Positions 8,010 to 16,965 of a DNA stretch of 64,000 bases are shown one piece after another. A program made the position numbers and the translations under genes. The stretch is from an uncultured Micrococcaceae bacterium (GTDB lineage: Bacteria > Actinomycetota > Actinomycetes > Actinomycetales > Micrococcaceae): NCBI GenBank assembly GCA_947502645.1, contig CANNAD010000003.1:118622-182621 (forward strand), read 5' to 3'. The notes beneath the pieces are model-generated. The model had not been told where the DNA came from and searched no databases. It saw nothing but the letters and a program-made list of their open reading frames with translations. Positions within the stretch are counted from its first letter, which is position 1. Every line of letters begins with the position of its first letter.

Positions 8010-8687
8010 TCACGCCGCAGGCCTATCGGAAAGAATGGTGCTGGCCTCCGCGGCTAGCAGCGCGCCAATGCGGTGGGCTTCGTCGTCGGATACCCGGTAG
8101 CTTGGCGCAACCACGCTCAACGCTGCAACGATCTGGCCGCCCACAAGAACAGGTGCGGCAACCGCTGTGACGTCTGGTTCCACGCCGTTGCTGACCACCA
8201 CGTAACCCGCCGCCGGGGTTTCGCCACGCAGGACCTGCCCGGCGGCAGTGCCGCGGAGTTCAATGCTGCGGCCCACCCAACTCGTGTGCCGTACCGAGTG
8301 GGTCCCCTCCTGAACCGCGATATAGATGCCATGACCGGCGTTCGGACCGCCCGACGCCGGTACGTTCAGGTACGCCGACTCACCGGTTTCAGCGACCAGC
8401 CGCTTCATCGCCTCAGCCGCGAGCGGCACCAGCGACTCGTGGCTCAACGCCAGGGCGCCGAGCTGGACAATGCGCATTCCGGCCCGGTAGCCGTCGTCGT
8501 CCTTGCGAACAAAACCAGAGGTTTCCATGGTCCGCAGCAGCCGCAACGCGGTCGACGCCGAGAGCCCGGCTTCGCGGGCAGCATCTGTCAACGAGACCGC
8601 CCCGCCGTCGCACACCACACCCAGAAGGTCCAGTGCGCGCTCCACAGTTCGGGTAGAAGTATCCGCGCGGACTGCATTTTCTGCCAC
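8010..8687 (-). CDS. IclR family transcriptional regulator of the hut genes
   Basis: A 225-residue regulator with an N-terminal winged helix-turn-helix ([19 protein letters not shown], then [19 protein letters not shown]) and a C-terminal IclR effector domain (about residues 75-220, including [19 protein letters not shown] and [10 protein letters not shown]). I prefer the GTG at 8687 because GGAGGG lies 8 nt upstream; an in-frame ATG at 8711 has no visible ribosome site. It precedes hutU on the same strand and is divergent from hutH. The TTTCA-N5-TGAAA palindrome in the shared gap is a plausible binding site. By position it should control both hut transcripts, with urocanate or histidine as the likely signal (inference). 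Confidence 0.9.
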   Translation of the reverse strand: MAENAVRADTSTRTVERALDLLGVVCDGGAVSLTDAAREAGLSASTALRLLRTMETSGFVRKDDDGYRAGMRIVQLGALALSHESLVPLAAEAMKRLVAETGESAYLNVPASGGPNAGHGIYIAVQEGTHSVRHTSWVGRSIELRGTAAGQVLRGETPAAGYVVVSNGVEPDVTAVAAPVLVGGQIVAALSVVAPSYRVSDDEAHRIGALLAAEASTILSDRPAA

Positions 8688-8727
8688 GTCTAAGGCCCTC
8701 CACTCTTGCATGTGCAGCGAATTTGTA

Positions 8728-8742
8728 TTTCACTTATTGAAA
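8728..8742. promoter_or_regulatory. IclR-type operator palindrome between hut regulator and hutH
   Basis: TTTCA (8728-8732), spacer CTTAT, TGAAA (8738-8742): a perfect inverted repeat of the size and AT-rich type bound by IclR-family proteins. It is 46 bp before the hutH GTG and 40 bp before the regulator GTG, so one dimer site could govern both directions. Assignment to the adjacent regulator is inference. Confidence 0.6.
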
Positions 8743-8788
8743 CTTGCTTTTCACCACTTGGCAACACCAACGACAGGACGAGGTTTCC

Positions 8789-10348
8789 GTGGAGCAGAAA
8801 ATTACCGTTGGCACCGGCGCACTCTCACCCGAGGAGGTCGTTGCCGTTGCACGTCACGGAGCGCAGCTTGAACTCAGCGCCGAGTCACTGAAAGCCATTG
8901 AGGATTCCCGGGCAACGATTGACGCCCTCGTCGACGACAACAAGCCCCACTACGGAGTCTCTACCGGCTTCGGCGCACTGGCCACCAAACACATCCCCGT
9001 TGAACTCCGCTCCCAGCTGCAGCGGTCCCTGATCCGCAGCCACGCGGCGTCGTCGGGGGCGGAAGTAGACCGTGAAGTGGTTCGCGGCCTCATGCTCAAC
9101 CGCCTCTCCACGATGGCCACCGGCCGCACCGGCGTCCGCCCCGTCGTCGCGCAGACCTACGCCGGCATCCTCAACGCGGGCATCACGCCCGTGGTCGGCG
9201 AATACGGGTCCCTGGGCTGCTCCGGCGACCTCGCTCCCCTGTCCCACTGCGCGCTGGCGCTGATGGGTGAAGGCGAAGTGCGCAACTCTGCCGGAGAACT
9301 GGTTTCGGCAGCAGAAGCTCTCGCCGCCGCCGGCCTCGAGCCGGTCGAACTGCGCGAAAAGGAAGGCCTCGCCCTGATCAACGGCACCGACGGCATGCTC
9401 GGAATGCTGATCCTCGCCAGTGCCGATCTCCACAAGCTGCTGCGCACAGCGGACCTCTCCGCCGCCATGAGCGTTGAGGGTCTGCTCGGAACTGATTCGG
9501 TCTTTGCCGAAGACATCCACGCACTGCGCCCTCATCCGGGACAGATCGCTTCAGCCGCGAATATCCGGAACATCCTGGCCGGTTCGCCGCTGATTGAGGC
9601 GCAGAAGACCGGCAACGCGTTCACCCGGGTGCAGGACGCCTACTCGCTCCGGTGCGCTCCACAGGTCCATGGCGCGGCACGTTCCACGCTGGCCCATGTA
9701 CAGTCCGTTGCCTCGATTGAACTGGGCTCGGCCATCGACAACCCGGTGGTCACTGTTGACGGACGGGTGGAATCCAACGGAAACTTCCACGGCGCACCCG
9801 TTGGGTATGCCCTCGACTTCCTGGCCATCGCCGTCGCCGACGTCGCCTCCATGAGCGAGCGCCGCACCGACCGCTTCCTGGACCACGCACGCAACCATGG
9901 ACTGAACGCATTCCTTGCCGACGATCCCGGTGTTGACTCCGGCCACATGATCGCCCAGTACACGCAGGCCAGCATCGTGTCCGAATTGAAGCGCCTCGCA
10001 AACCCGGCGTCGGTGGACTCCATCCCGAGCTCGGCCATGCAGGAAGACCACGTGTCCATGGGCTGGGCCGCTGGCCTGAAGCTGCGCAAGGCCATCGACG
10101 GACTGACCCGGGTACTCGCTATCGAACTGCTCACCAACGCACGCGCACTGGACATGCGCGACGGCGGCGTCGAAACTTCGCGGAGCGCCCTTGCCATCAC
10201 CGCTGTTCGGCGGGAAATCCGCAAGGTCGTGGAGGGGCCGGCAACGGACCGCTACCTCGCACCGGAAATCGAAGCCGTGCGGGTACTGGTGGACAACGGC
10301 TCACTGCTGACTGCGGCTGAATCCGCTCTCGGGGCTCCGCTGGCTTAG
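8789..10348 (+). CDS. hutH: Histidine ammonia-lyase (HutH)
   Basis: A 519-residue lyase that deaminates L-histidine to urocanate, the entry step of the pathway. The start is the GTG at 8789 (VEQKITVGTG) with GGACGAGG 5 nt upstream; an in-frame ATG 45 bp earlier lies in the promoter and operator region. Conserved blocks: YGVSTGFGALATKHI, EYGSLGCSGDLAPLSH, GTDGMLG, QDAYSLRCAPQVHG, DNPVVTVDG, HGAPVGYALDF. The electrophilic MIO group forms from three residues that are Ala-Ser-Gly in most HALs; here they are Cys144-Ser145-Gly146, a variant I recall in actinobacterial enzymes. Transcribed away from the rest of the hut genes, probably under the shared IclR operator. Confidence 0.97.
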   Translation: MEQKITVGTGALSPEEVVAVARHGAQLELSAESLKAIEDSRATIDALVDDNKPHYGVSTGFGALATKHIPVELRSQLQRSLIRSHAASSGAEVDREVVRGLMLNRLSTMATGRTGVRPVVAQTYAGILNAGITPVVGEYGSLGCSGDLAPLSHCALALMGEGEVRNSAGELVSAAEALAAAGLEPVELREKEGLALINGTDGMLGMLILASADLHKLLRTADLSAAMSVEGLLGTDSVFAEDIHALRPHPGQIASAANIRNILAGSPLIEAQKTGNAFTRVQDAYSLRCAPQVHGAARSTLAHVQSVASIELGSAIDNPVVTVDGRVESNGNFHGAPVGYALDFLAIAVADVASMSERRTDRFLDHARNHGLNAFLADDPGVDSGHMIAQYTQASIVSELKRLANPASVDSIPSSAMQEDHVSMGWAAGLKLRKAIDGLTRVLAIELLTNARALDMRDGGVETSRSALAITAVRREIRKVVEGPATDRYLAPEIEAVRVLVDNGSLLTAAESALGAPLA

Positions 10349-10355
10349 GGACCGG

Positions 10356-10955
10356 TTAGCCGGCTTTGGTGTCCTTCACCGCGTAAAGCGTCCACGCCGT
10401 CAGCAACAGTACGACGGCGACTGCGCCTGCCAGCGCACTTTCCGTCGGGTGCTGCAACAGTGCCCATGCTTTCGGCTGTGCGTCCCCCTGCGTGCCGTAG
10501 ATCATGCTGATACCAAGCACTGGAAGTCCTACCATCCAGGACCATACCGGTGGTAGGGCTATCGACGTGATCGTGGCGACGGCCAGGAGAATGGCGACGT
10601 TTCGTAAGGCCACCACTGCCCCCTCCCCAGTGCTTCCGAAGACGAAGATGGCGGTGGCGAGAGTCAGCACCACGTATACCGCCGCCCACCACAATGCACG
10701 TGCAGTGACCAGACGCCAACGGAAACTCTCAACGAGGGGGTCGGGGCGTTGGAAGCACAGCCCAGCCATCATCGCGGGTACCCCCGCGGCGAGCGGAGTG
10801 ACGTTGACCAGAATTCCGATCCGGAAGGGCACACCGACACTTTGCCTTGGAACCAGCAACCCAATCAGCACAGAGAGAAGTGTCAGGACAGCGAGCCACC
10901 ACAGCCCCCTACGCGATCTGACGAAGAGTAATGGACCCCAGCTGGGCGGCATCAT
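10356..10955 (-). CDS. Membrane protein of the ABC export cassette
   Basis: A 199-residue protein with about six predicted transmembrane segments (for example LAVLTLLSVLIGLLV, ALWWAAVYVVLTLATAIFVF, AGAVAVVLLLTAWTLYAV). I find no recognisable domain. The ATG at 10955 is favoured because GAGAAG lies 9 nt upstream; an in-frame TTG at 10961 is too close to that site. It starts 13 bp after the 394-residue membrane protein gene and is the last gene of the four-gene minus-strand cassette (secreted protein, ATPase, two membrane proteins). Most likely a second permease subunit or an immunity-type membrane protein (inference). It converges with hutH, leaving only 7 bp between stops. Confidence 0.65.
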   Translation of the reverse strand: MMPPSWGPLLFVRSRRGLWWLAVLTLLSVLIGLLVPRQSVGVPFRIGILVNVTPLAAGVPAMMAGLCFQRPDPLVESFRWRLVTARALWWAAVYVVLTLATAIFVFGSTGEGAVVALRNVAILLAVATITSIALPPVWSWMVGLPVLGISMIYGTQGDAQPKAWALLQHPTESALAGAVAVVLLLTAWTLYAVKDTKAG

Positions 10956-10968
10956 GATCAATTACTTC

Positions 10969-12153
10969 TCATAAAGTGCAAGGGCCGGAAATGTCGTTGA
11001 GGGCCGCAATGGCTTCCTGTTCCGAGAGGACCGGCTCGTCCGGTGGCAGGGGAACCGTCGAATCGATCTGCGCCGCGATGTAGAAGGCGAGAGCTGACCG
11101 CTTCTCATCGGTCCAACCATCCAAATGGCATGTGTCCAGCCACTGCACATACGCCATGGATACATTGCTGGCGTCCACGTATGGCGCTTCCCAGTGTGAA
11201 GGGACAACGAGGCTGGCGCGGTCCTCAGCGATGCCGCCAATCCCCAATACCTGCACCGGCGTGGCCTGGACTCCCAATGACCTGAGTACCTCAACCGTTT
11301 TCTCCGCAGCATCGCGAACATAGGACAGTGAATCAGGGTACTCCTCGGCAACGCAAACTTCCGGATCACCGCTGTCGCACACCATGGGAACGGATGCCGG
11401 GACCAGAGTTTCCGTGCCGTAGCTTTGCAGATGCACCCACGATCCAATGGCCACAGCTCCTGCTGCGCCCAATGCCAGGAGCCGTAGGCCGACACGCTTT
11501 TGGAGCGCGAAAACGGTCAAGCACACCGCCGCAACGGCGAGGAACCATACAGATTGGGCCCATAGAACGTCGGTGCGGTACTCATACCCCACCAAGGCGT
11601 GGGTAGCGCCGCCGACAATGAACATGGTTCCGGGACTGAGCAGCGCGAACGCTGGCACAACGTAGAGGGCCACGCCCAGCAGGGGCGGTACTGCGAGAAC
11701 CGGAATCCACCATCCCAGGGCCATCCCCACACTGACTGCGGCCAGGAGCAAGAGAAATACAGGTAGCACTAGCTCAACAGCCAGAGGACCAATCTGGCCG
11801 TGTTCGACCGCGGCTGTAGCCCAGCACATAATCACCCCGCTCAGGTGCGCGAGCGACACCCAGACCCACATCGCAAACCCTCTGACAGCATGAACCCGCC
11901 ACGACTTCACTCCGTCCTGATTGAACAGTTCCATCACACCGCGCCGCCTCATGTGTATGGATTCCGCCGATGCCGTAGCCGCTACAATCGGGACGATCAG
12001 TACGGTGACTGCACCGGACCACGATGACGTCCATAACCAGTCCACGGCGTAAGCGGCGTCCCGGGCGAGCGCGTTCATCACTTCGAGAATCACTAGGAGC
12101 GGAAGGACGTAGAGTCCCGCACTTCTCCTCAGAGCAATCGCCAGGATGCGCAT
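10969..12153 (-). CDS. ABC-2-like permease with an extracytoplasmic C-terminal domain
   Basis: A 394-residue integral membrane protein. About eight hydrophobic segments span residues 1-245 (including VLIVPIVAATA, LAVELVLPVFLLLLAAVSVG and LLALGAAGAVAIGSWV). They are followed by a roughly 150-residue soluble domain that should lie outside the membrane. That domain carries four cysteines in CDSGDPEVC, DTCHL and GPCTL, suggesting disulfides. The ATG at 12153 is 2 bp after the stop of the ATPase gene, so translation is probably coupled. With the ATPase it would form the transport part of an exporter. No family-level match is evident to me beyond ABC-2-like topology; the Cys-containing tail could handle the secreted partner protein. 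Confidence 0.68.
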   Translation of the reverse strand: MRILAIALRRSAGLYVLPLLVILEVMNALARDAAYAVDWLWTSSWSGAVTVLIVPIVAATASAESIHMRRRGVMELFNQDGVKSWRVHAVRGFAMWVWVSLAHLSGVIMCWATAAVEHGQIGPLAVELVLPVFLLLLAAVSVGMALGWWIPVLAVPPLLGVALYVVPAFALLSPGTMFIVGGATHALVGYEYRTDVLWAQSVWFLAVAAVCLTVFALQKRVGLRLLALGAAGAVAIGSWVHLQSYGTETLVPASVPMVCDSGDPEVCVAEEYPDSLSYVRDAAEKTVEVLRSLGVQATPVQVLGIGGIAEDRASLVVPSHWEAPYVDASNVSMAYVQWLDTCHLDGWTDEKRSALAFYIAAQIDSTVPLPPDEPVLSEQEAIAALNDISGPCTL

Positions 12154-12155
12154 GA

Positions 12156-12923
12156 TCAACCAATAACGGTCAGGTAGGCCCGTTCAAGGGGCGTCGACCC
12201 CTCGTTGCTTGTCTGTGGAAGCGCAAGGAGACGACCCAGTGATCCATCAAAAGCCAAACGCCCGGCGTCGAGGACGGACACCCAGTCAGCGATCGTTTCC
12301 ACATCCGACACCAGGTGCGTAACGACCACCACTGTTCGTTCATTGCCCAGGGCCCCAAGGAGGGAACGGAGCTGAACACGTTGTTTTGGGTCCAGGCCGG
12401 CGCTGGGTTCATCAAGAATCAGAATTCCCGGTTTGTGCACTAGGCCCTGCGCGATCATGGCCCGTTGGAACATGCCTCCGGAAAGTTGCGAAAGTCTAAT
12501 GTCCGCGACCTCGGACAGGGACAGTTCCGCGATCGCCGCTTTCGTTGCGTCTGCACGGGTCTTCCGCGAGACGCCATGCCACCACGCCGAATATGTGACA
12601 AGCTCACAGACCGTGAAATGCCCGGGCCAACCGGGGTTCTGCGGCACATAACCTACATTCTGGGTCAGCAGATTCCCCAACTTTACATGTCCACTCCTGG
12701 GCCGCAGTGACCCCGTAAGGATCCGGGTCAGCGTCGTTTTCCCCGATCCGTTCGGCCCGAGCAGCGCCACCACTCCCTGGGGCCACGCAAAGGTGATGTT
12801 CTTCAGAGCGTGGCGATGGGAACGGTATGAATAACTCAGATCCGTGACTTCGACCGCTGATTCCGCGGCTCCACACAGCTCGCCCACGCTTCCCCTTACC
12901 ACCCCAAATTCACTCTCAACCAC
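12156..12923 (-). CDS. ABC transporter ATP-binding protein
   Basis: A 255-residue nucleotide-binding subunit. Walker A is LLGPNGSGKTTLTRIL (about residues 55-70), Q-loop VGYVPQNPGW, signature LSQLSGGMFQRAMIAQ, Walker B GILILDEPSAGLD, and switch His in VVVVTHLVSDVE. All residues needed for ATP hydrolysis are present. The single-domain layout and the DEPSAGLD motif are typical of drug, peptide or ABC-2 exporters. The GTG start lies 7 bp after the stop of the secreted-protein gene. It is followed directly by the two membrane protein genes, so it powers this cassette. Confidence 0.9.
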   Translation of the reverse strand: MVESEFGVVRGSVGELCGAAESAVEVTDLSYSYRSHRHALKNITFAWPQGVVALLGPNGSGKTTLTRILTGSLRPRSGHVKLGNLLTQNVGYVPQNPGWPGHFTVCELVTYSAWWHGVSRKTRADATKAAIAELSLSEVADIRLSQLSGGMFQRAMIAQGLVHKPGILILDEPSAGLDPKQRVQLRSLLGALGNERTVVVVTHLVSDVETIADWVSVLDAGRLAFDGSLGRLLALPQTSNEGSTPLERAYLTVIG

Positions 12924-12930
12924 TACGAAA

Positions 12931-13398
12931 CTAATCCGAAGTTAATCGAGAGGTGCTGGCGCAACTATCCGGCGCCCACGCCACGTCGATACAGACACCG
13001 GCATACGTCCCATATTGACCAGTCCTATTTGTTAATCCAGTCGATACGTGCAGAAGCCGTTGACCCTGTGCAGGAGTGATGCGAATGGACTGTTTCGTTG
13101 CGACATGTTGCCATTGCCAATACTTAAGTTTGGTTACTGGGTTATAGCCCGTGTACGTATACTGATAGAAGGTTCCTTTCGAATAGGCGGAATGCCCATC
13201 GTTATACCTGTCTCTCGTATAGGTATTCACGTTATGCGTCGCATTTGTTGATGCATAAGCGACGCTACCAAATCCGCTTGCCCTTGCGATTCCGTCCCTA
13301 TATGCAGTAATTGTGCCAAAGCTATGAGCCGATGCCGGGGAAATGGCACCAAGTGCCATGACGAGGGAGATAGAAATTATAGAGACTTTGCGATTCAT
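12931..13398 (-). CDS. Small secreted protein of unknown function, first gene of an ABC cassette
   Basis: A 155-residue preprotein with a clear signal peptide (MNRKVSIISISLVMALGAIS, then PASA, cleavage likely after ASA at residue 24). The mature part is about 130 residues, rich in Tyr, Thr, Ser and Gly, with a tryptophan-containing segment LKYWQWQHV and only two cysteines near the C-terminus (VCIDVAWAPDSCAS), which could form a loop. I do not recognise a domain. The DNA is clearly AT-richer than its surroundings. It is the first gene before an ATPase and two membrane proteins, has its own strong promoter, and an excellent GGGGGA ribosome site. A bacteriocin-like or other exported protein served by the transporter is possible, but this is inference. 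Confidence 0.7.
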   Translation of the reverse strand: MNRKVSIISISLVMALGAISPASAHSFGTITAYRDGIARASGFGSVAYASTNATHNVNTYTRDRYNDGHSAYSKGTFYQYTYTGYNPVTKLKYWQWQHVATKQSIRITPAQGQRLLHVSTGLTNRTGQYGTYAGVCIDVAWAPDSCASTSRLTSD

Positions 13399-13451
13399 TG
13401 TAATTCCCCCGATGTATTTATGACTAGATTCTGAAGTCCGTTAGTTCATCA

Positions 13452-13480
13452 ATAATCACCTAGGTTCCTGGCCGAGTCAA
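13452..13480 (-). promoter_or_regulatory. Sigma-70-type promoter for the secreted-protein cassette
   Basis: On the minus strand TTGACT (13475-13480) is followed after 17 bp by GATTAT (13452-13457). The predicted leader before the ATG at 13398 is about 45-50 nt. The whole 133-bp gap upstream of the gene is AT-rich compared with the surrounding genome. Confidence 0.6.
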
Positions 13481-13531
13481 GACTTTAACCCGACCAAAAT
13501 TCCCATTCCACGATACTTTCATTATCCCAGG

Positions 13532-14578
13532 TCAGGACGGCAGCAGTTCCGGAACCGGCGGCCGGGTTCCGGCCATAATTCCGGCAGCGAGTTCAGCGAT
13601 GCCCGACGACGTCTGGAACCCGTAACCACCTTGCCCGGCAAGCCAGAAGAACCCCTTCGCTTCGGGATCGAATCCGACAACCGGAATCCCGACTGCATTC
13701 TGGGTCCTGAGGCCTGTCCACGCTCGCTTCACGTCGGTGATCCCCAGCGTAGTCAACGCGTTGATCCTCGAGACGAGCGCCTCGATTTCGGCCGGATTGG
13801 GCTGTGCATCCTCGGGAACGCTCGGAACCGACTCTGCCGGCGAAATCAGCACGTCCGCACCTTCGCGACGGAAATAGAAACTGTCATCCGCTGCCGCGAC
13901 CATGGGCGCTCCGACGTCGGGCACGCTCGCAGCACGCGCGACGGCGGCGCTCCTGCGATACGGCCGCAAACCCTGGATCCCCACACCGGCAATGACAGCC
14001 AAGCTATCCGCCCAGGCCCCAGCAGCATTGACCACAGTTCCAGCCTGAATGGCGTGAGGACCGGCCCCTACGCTCCAGCCACTACCCAGCTGCTGGGCTG
14101 TGTGGACGCCGGCACCGGTGAGGATCTGCGCACCGGCGGCTTCCGCGCGAGAACGGTGATACTCCAGCAAGGCGTCGGTATCCACACCCACCGACGAATG
14201 GTCAATCCCGGCTGCCTCGAACGCATCAGGACGAAGTTCCGGATTCAGTGTCAGCGCCTCCGCATGACTAAGCCACTGCATATCGCCACTGAAGCGGGCC
14301 TCGACGTCGTCGTGCGTTCCCACCAGCATGAAACTGCGTGGCGTCATAACGGCAGGTAGCTGCTCGCGCAGCACATCCAACGTCCGCCGGGTCAGCTCCT
14401 GCACCACAGGCGGACCATAACTGGGGATCAGTTGCCGGGCCGAGCGCGACGACGTGTGGTAGCCCAGACGCTGCTCCGCCTCCACCAGGACCACGCTGCA
14501 GTCTGGTGCCAGCTCGGAGGCCAGCGATAGCCCGGCAATCCCGCCGCCGACAATGAGGACATCACAGTTCAGGCTCAT
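13532..14578 (-). CDS. FAD-dependent amino-acid oxidoreductase (DAO family)
   Basis: A 348-residue flavoprotein. The N-terminal Rossmann segment CDVLIVGGGIAGLSLA, followed by the acidic VVLVEAE, binds FAD. Further DAO-family blocks are GYHTSSRSARQL, VVNAAGAWADSLA (about residues 180-195) and the C-terminal FFWLAGQGGYGFQTSSGIAE. Such enzymes oxidise glycine, D-amino acids or N-methyl amino acids to imino acids. The gene lies 21 bp after kbl on the same strand, so it probably belongs to the tdh-kbl transcript, suggesting a role in the glycine/threonine branch. Exact substrate unknown. The ATG at 14578 lacks a strong ribosome site, consistent with coupling to kbl. Confidence 0.85.
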   Translation of the reverse strand: MSLNCDVLIVGGGIAGLSLASELAPDCSVVLVEAEQRLGYHTSSRSARQLIPSYGPPVVQELTRRTLDVLREQLPAVMTPRSFMLVGTHDDVEARFSGDMQWLSHAEALTLNPELRPDAFEAAGIDHSSVGVDTDALLEYHRSRAEAAGAQILTGAGVHTAQQLGSGWSVGAGPHAIQAGTVVNAAGAWADSLAVIAGVGIQGLRPYRRSAAVARAASVPDVGAPMVAAADDSFYFRREGADVLISPAESVPSVPEDAQPNPAEIEALVSRINALTTLGITDVKRAWTGLRTQNAVGIPVVGFDPEAKGFFWLAGQGGYGFQTSSGIAELAAGIMAGTRPPVPELLPS

Positions 14579-14599
14579 GACGTCATGCTACCGCCGAAC

Positions 14600-15796
14600 T
14601 CAGGACGCTACAGCAGCCCGCGAATCAACGAATGCCTTCACACAGGCCTCGATGTCCTCAGGGTTATGCGCCGCGGAGAGCTGCACACGGATGCGCGCCT
14701 GCTCCTTCGGAACCACCGGGTAGCTGAACGCCGTGACGTAGACGCCGCGCTCCAGCATCTGGTCGGCGACCTTGCCCGCCAAAGCGGCGTCGCCAAACAT
14801 CACCGGGATAATCGCGTGTTCGCCCTCGAGCAGGTCAAAACCTTCGTCCGCCATACGACGGCGGAACAGTGCCGCGTTCTCGAACAATGTGGCCCGCAGG
14901 TCTGCGCTGTTCTCCACCAGGTCCAGCGCTTGCAGGGTGGCGGCGACAATGGCAGGGGCCAACGAGTTGGAGAACAGGTACGGACGAGCCCGCTGCCGCA
15001 GCATGGCCACAATCTCCGCACGTCCCGCAACATAACCGCCGGACGCACCGCCAAGCGCCTTGCCGAATGTACCCGTGTAAATATCCACGCGGTCTGAGAC
15101 ACCGGCATGCTCGGGCGTTCCCGCGCCGGTCTCCCCCATGAATCCCACGGCGTGGGAATCATCCACCATGACGAGGGCATCGTACTTCTCGGCCAGATCG
15201 CAGATTGCTTCCAGAGGGGCCAGGAAACCATCCATGGAGAACACGCCATCAGTGACAATAATGCGACGCCGGGCATCCGAGGATTCCTTCAAACGGTCCT
15301 CAAGTTCAGCCATGTCCCTGTTGGCATAGCGAAGACGGCGGGCCTTGCACAACCGGATTCCATCGATGATCGAGGCGTGGTTGAGCGCATCCGAAATGAC
15401 GGCGTCCTCAGCCGTGAACAAAGACTCAAAAACCCCGCCATTGGCATCGAAGCAGGAGGAGAACAAAATGGTGTCCTCGGTGCCCAGGAACGACGAGACA
15501 CGCTTTTCAAGCTCCAGGTGCAGATCCTGAGTGCCGCAGATGAACCGCACTGATGCCATACCGAAACCGCGCTCATCAAGGGCCCGCTTCGCCGTCGCAA
15601 TGATCTCCGGATGATCCGCGAGACCAAGATAATTATTGGCGCAGAAGTTCAGGACGGGCTTCCCCTCCTGGCCCAGTGCACCAGCGGTGATGCGGTTGGA
15701 CTGCGGCGAATCAATGCGGCGCTCGTGCTTGAACAGGCCCGCTGCCTTGATGTCTTCCAGCTCGGCACTGAGCTGTTCCTTCATGGTGCTGTACAT
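14600..15796 (-). CDS. kbl: 2-amino-3-ketobutyrate CoA ligase (Kbl)
   Basis: A 398-residue alpha-oxoamine synthase that cleaves 2-amino-3-oxobutyrate with CoA to glycine and acetyl-CoA, the second step after threonine dehydrogenase. Blocks seen: [70 protein letters not shown] with the PLP-contacting Asp and His, and the PLP lysine in [16 protein letters not shown] (about residue 243). The C-terminal [20 protein letters not shown] is typical of Kbl. Length and motifs match the family. It lies 9 bp downstream of tdh in the same orientation, forming the standard tdh-kbl operon. Confidence 0.96.
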   Translation of the reverse strand: MYSTMKEQLSAELEDIKAAGLFKHERRIDSPQSNRITAGALGQEGKPVLNFCANNYLGLADHPEIIATAKRALDERGFGMASVRFICGTQDLHLELEKRVSSFLGTEDTILFSSCFDANGGVFESLFTAEDAVISDALNHASIIDGIRLCKARRLRYANRDMAELEDRLKESSDARRRIIVTDGVFSMDGFLAPLEAICDLAEKYDALVMVDDSHAVGFMGETGAGTPEHAGVSDRVDIYTGTFGKALGGASGGYVAGRAEIVAMLRQRARPYLFSNSLAPAIVAATLQALDLVENSADLRATLFENAALFRRRMADEGFDLLEGEHAIIPVMFGDAALAGKVADQMLERGVYVTAFSYPVVPKEQARIRVQLSAAHNPEDIEACVKAFVDSRAAVAS

Positions 15797-15805
15797 ACAA
15801 ACTCC

Positions 15806-16852
15806 TTAGATTTCAGTCCAGTCGAGGACAACCTTGCCGCCGGACCCCGAACGCGCCGCGGCGAACCCCTCTTCCCACTGGGCCGCAGGAAGTTTGTCCG
15901 TGATAACACTGGAAATGGACCGGTGCAGTTCCTTGTTCGACTGCAGCATGGCGCTCATGGCATACCAGGTCTCGTACATTTCGCGACCATAAATACCCTT
16001 CAGAGTGAGCATATGAGTCACCATTTTGCCCCAGTCGATGGTGATCTGCTCACTGGGCAGCCCCAGCATGGCGATACGACCGCCGTGGTTCATATTCTCG
16101 ATCATCTCGGGCAGGGCCGTGGGGTGGCCGGACATCTCCATGCCGACGTCGAATCCTTCCAGCATTCCCAGCTGCTGCTGGGCCTCATGCACACGAGTTG
16201 TCGAAACGTCGATCGCCAGATCAACACCGAGGTTTCGAGCCAATTCCAGACGGGGCGCCGACACATCAGTGATGGCAATGTGGCGGGCGCCAGCGTGACG
16301 TGCGACGGCGATGGCCATCAGTCCGATGGGCCCGGCACCGGTGATCAGGACGTCCTCCCCCACCAGCGGGAAACTCAACGCGGTATGGACCGCGTTACCG
16401 AACGGGTCAAAGATGGCACCAAGTTCCGGGGTAATCCCGGCGTCGTGATGGACCCACACGTTGGTTTCAGGGATGGTCACGTACTCGGCGAATGCGCCGT
16501 CACGCTGGACCCCGACCGACACAGTCCGGATGCACATCTGGCGACGCCCGGCACGGCAGTTACGGCAGTTTCCGCACACAATGTGGCCCTCACCGGAAAC
16601 GCGATCTCCCACCTTCACGTCATGGACGCCGTCGCCGAGCTCCACCACTTCACCATAAAACTCGTGACCGGCAATCAGCGGCGCCTCGATCATGCTCTGC
16701 GCCCACGAGTCCCAGGACTGGATGTGGAGGTCGGTTCCGCAGATACCGGTGGTCATGACTCGGATCAACACGTCGCCAAAACCGGGTTTCGGTTGAGGGC
16801 GGTCTACCAACTCGAAGCCGGGGTGTGCCCCGGACTTGAAGAGTGCTTTCAC
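15806..16852 (-). CDS. tdh: L-threonine 3-dehydrogenase (Tdh)
   Basis: A 348-residue zinc-dependent medium-chain dehydrogenase that oxidises L-threonine to 2-amino-3-ketobutyrate with NAD+. Catalytic zinc motif [27 protein letters not shown], the structural zinc cysteines in [15 protein letters not shown], and the NAD-binding glycines in [20 protein letters not shown] are all present. The GTG at 16852 (VKALFKSG) is the start: GGAAGGAAC lies just upstream and the length matches Tdh. An in-frame open stretch further upstream has no homology to the family and runs through the hairpins behind gatB. Operon with kbl. Confidence 0.95.
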   Translation of the reverse strand: MKALFKSGAHPGFELVDRPQPKPGFGDVLIRVMTTGICGTDLHIQSWDSWAQSMIEAPLIAGHEFYGEVVELGDGVHDVKVGDRVSGEGHIVCGNCRNCRAGRRQMCIRTVSVGVQRDGAFAEYVTIPETNVWVHHDAGITPELGAIFDPFGNAVHTALSFPLVGEDVLITGAGPIGLMAIAVARHAGARHIAITDVSAPRLELARNLGVDLAIDVSTTRVHEAQQQLGMLEGFDVGMEMSGHPTALPEMIENMNHGGRIAMLGLPSEQITIDWGKMVTHMLTLKGIYGREMYETWYAMSAMLQSNKELHRSISSVITDKLPAAQWEEGFAAARSGSGGKVVLDWTEI

Positions 16853-16927
16853 TGCAGTGTTCCTTCCGCACTGGATGCCCCGGGATGCCGCGGCCGTTAC
16901 GTCATTCTTGCCGAGATCACCCTTTGA

Positions 16928-16963
16928 CGTCGAGATCACCCCCTGTAGAGGGTGATCTCGACG
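16928..16963. repeat. 14-bp-arm hairpin between gatB and tdh
   Basis: Arms CGTCGAGATCACCC (16928-16941) and GGGTGATCTCGACG (16950-16963) are perfectly complementary around an 8-nt loop. A third copy of the core, CGAGATCACCC, lies at 16912-16922. The element sits in the 136-bp gap between the gatB stop and the tdh start, both on the minus strand. It could be a terminator or insulator, a regulator site, or a REP-like intergenic repeat. Confidence 0.65.
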
Positions 16964-16965
16964 GG

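Noticed and set aside
8744-8788. An in-frame ATG 45 bp upstream of the chosen hutH start.
   Set aside because: It overlaps the promoter/operator region, has no ribosome site, and the added residues are not found in the HutH family.
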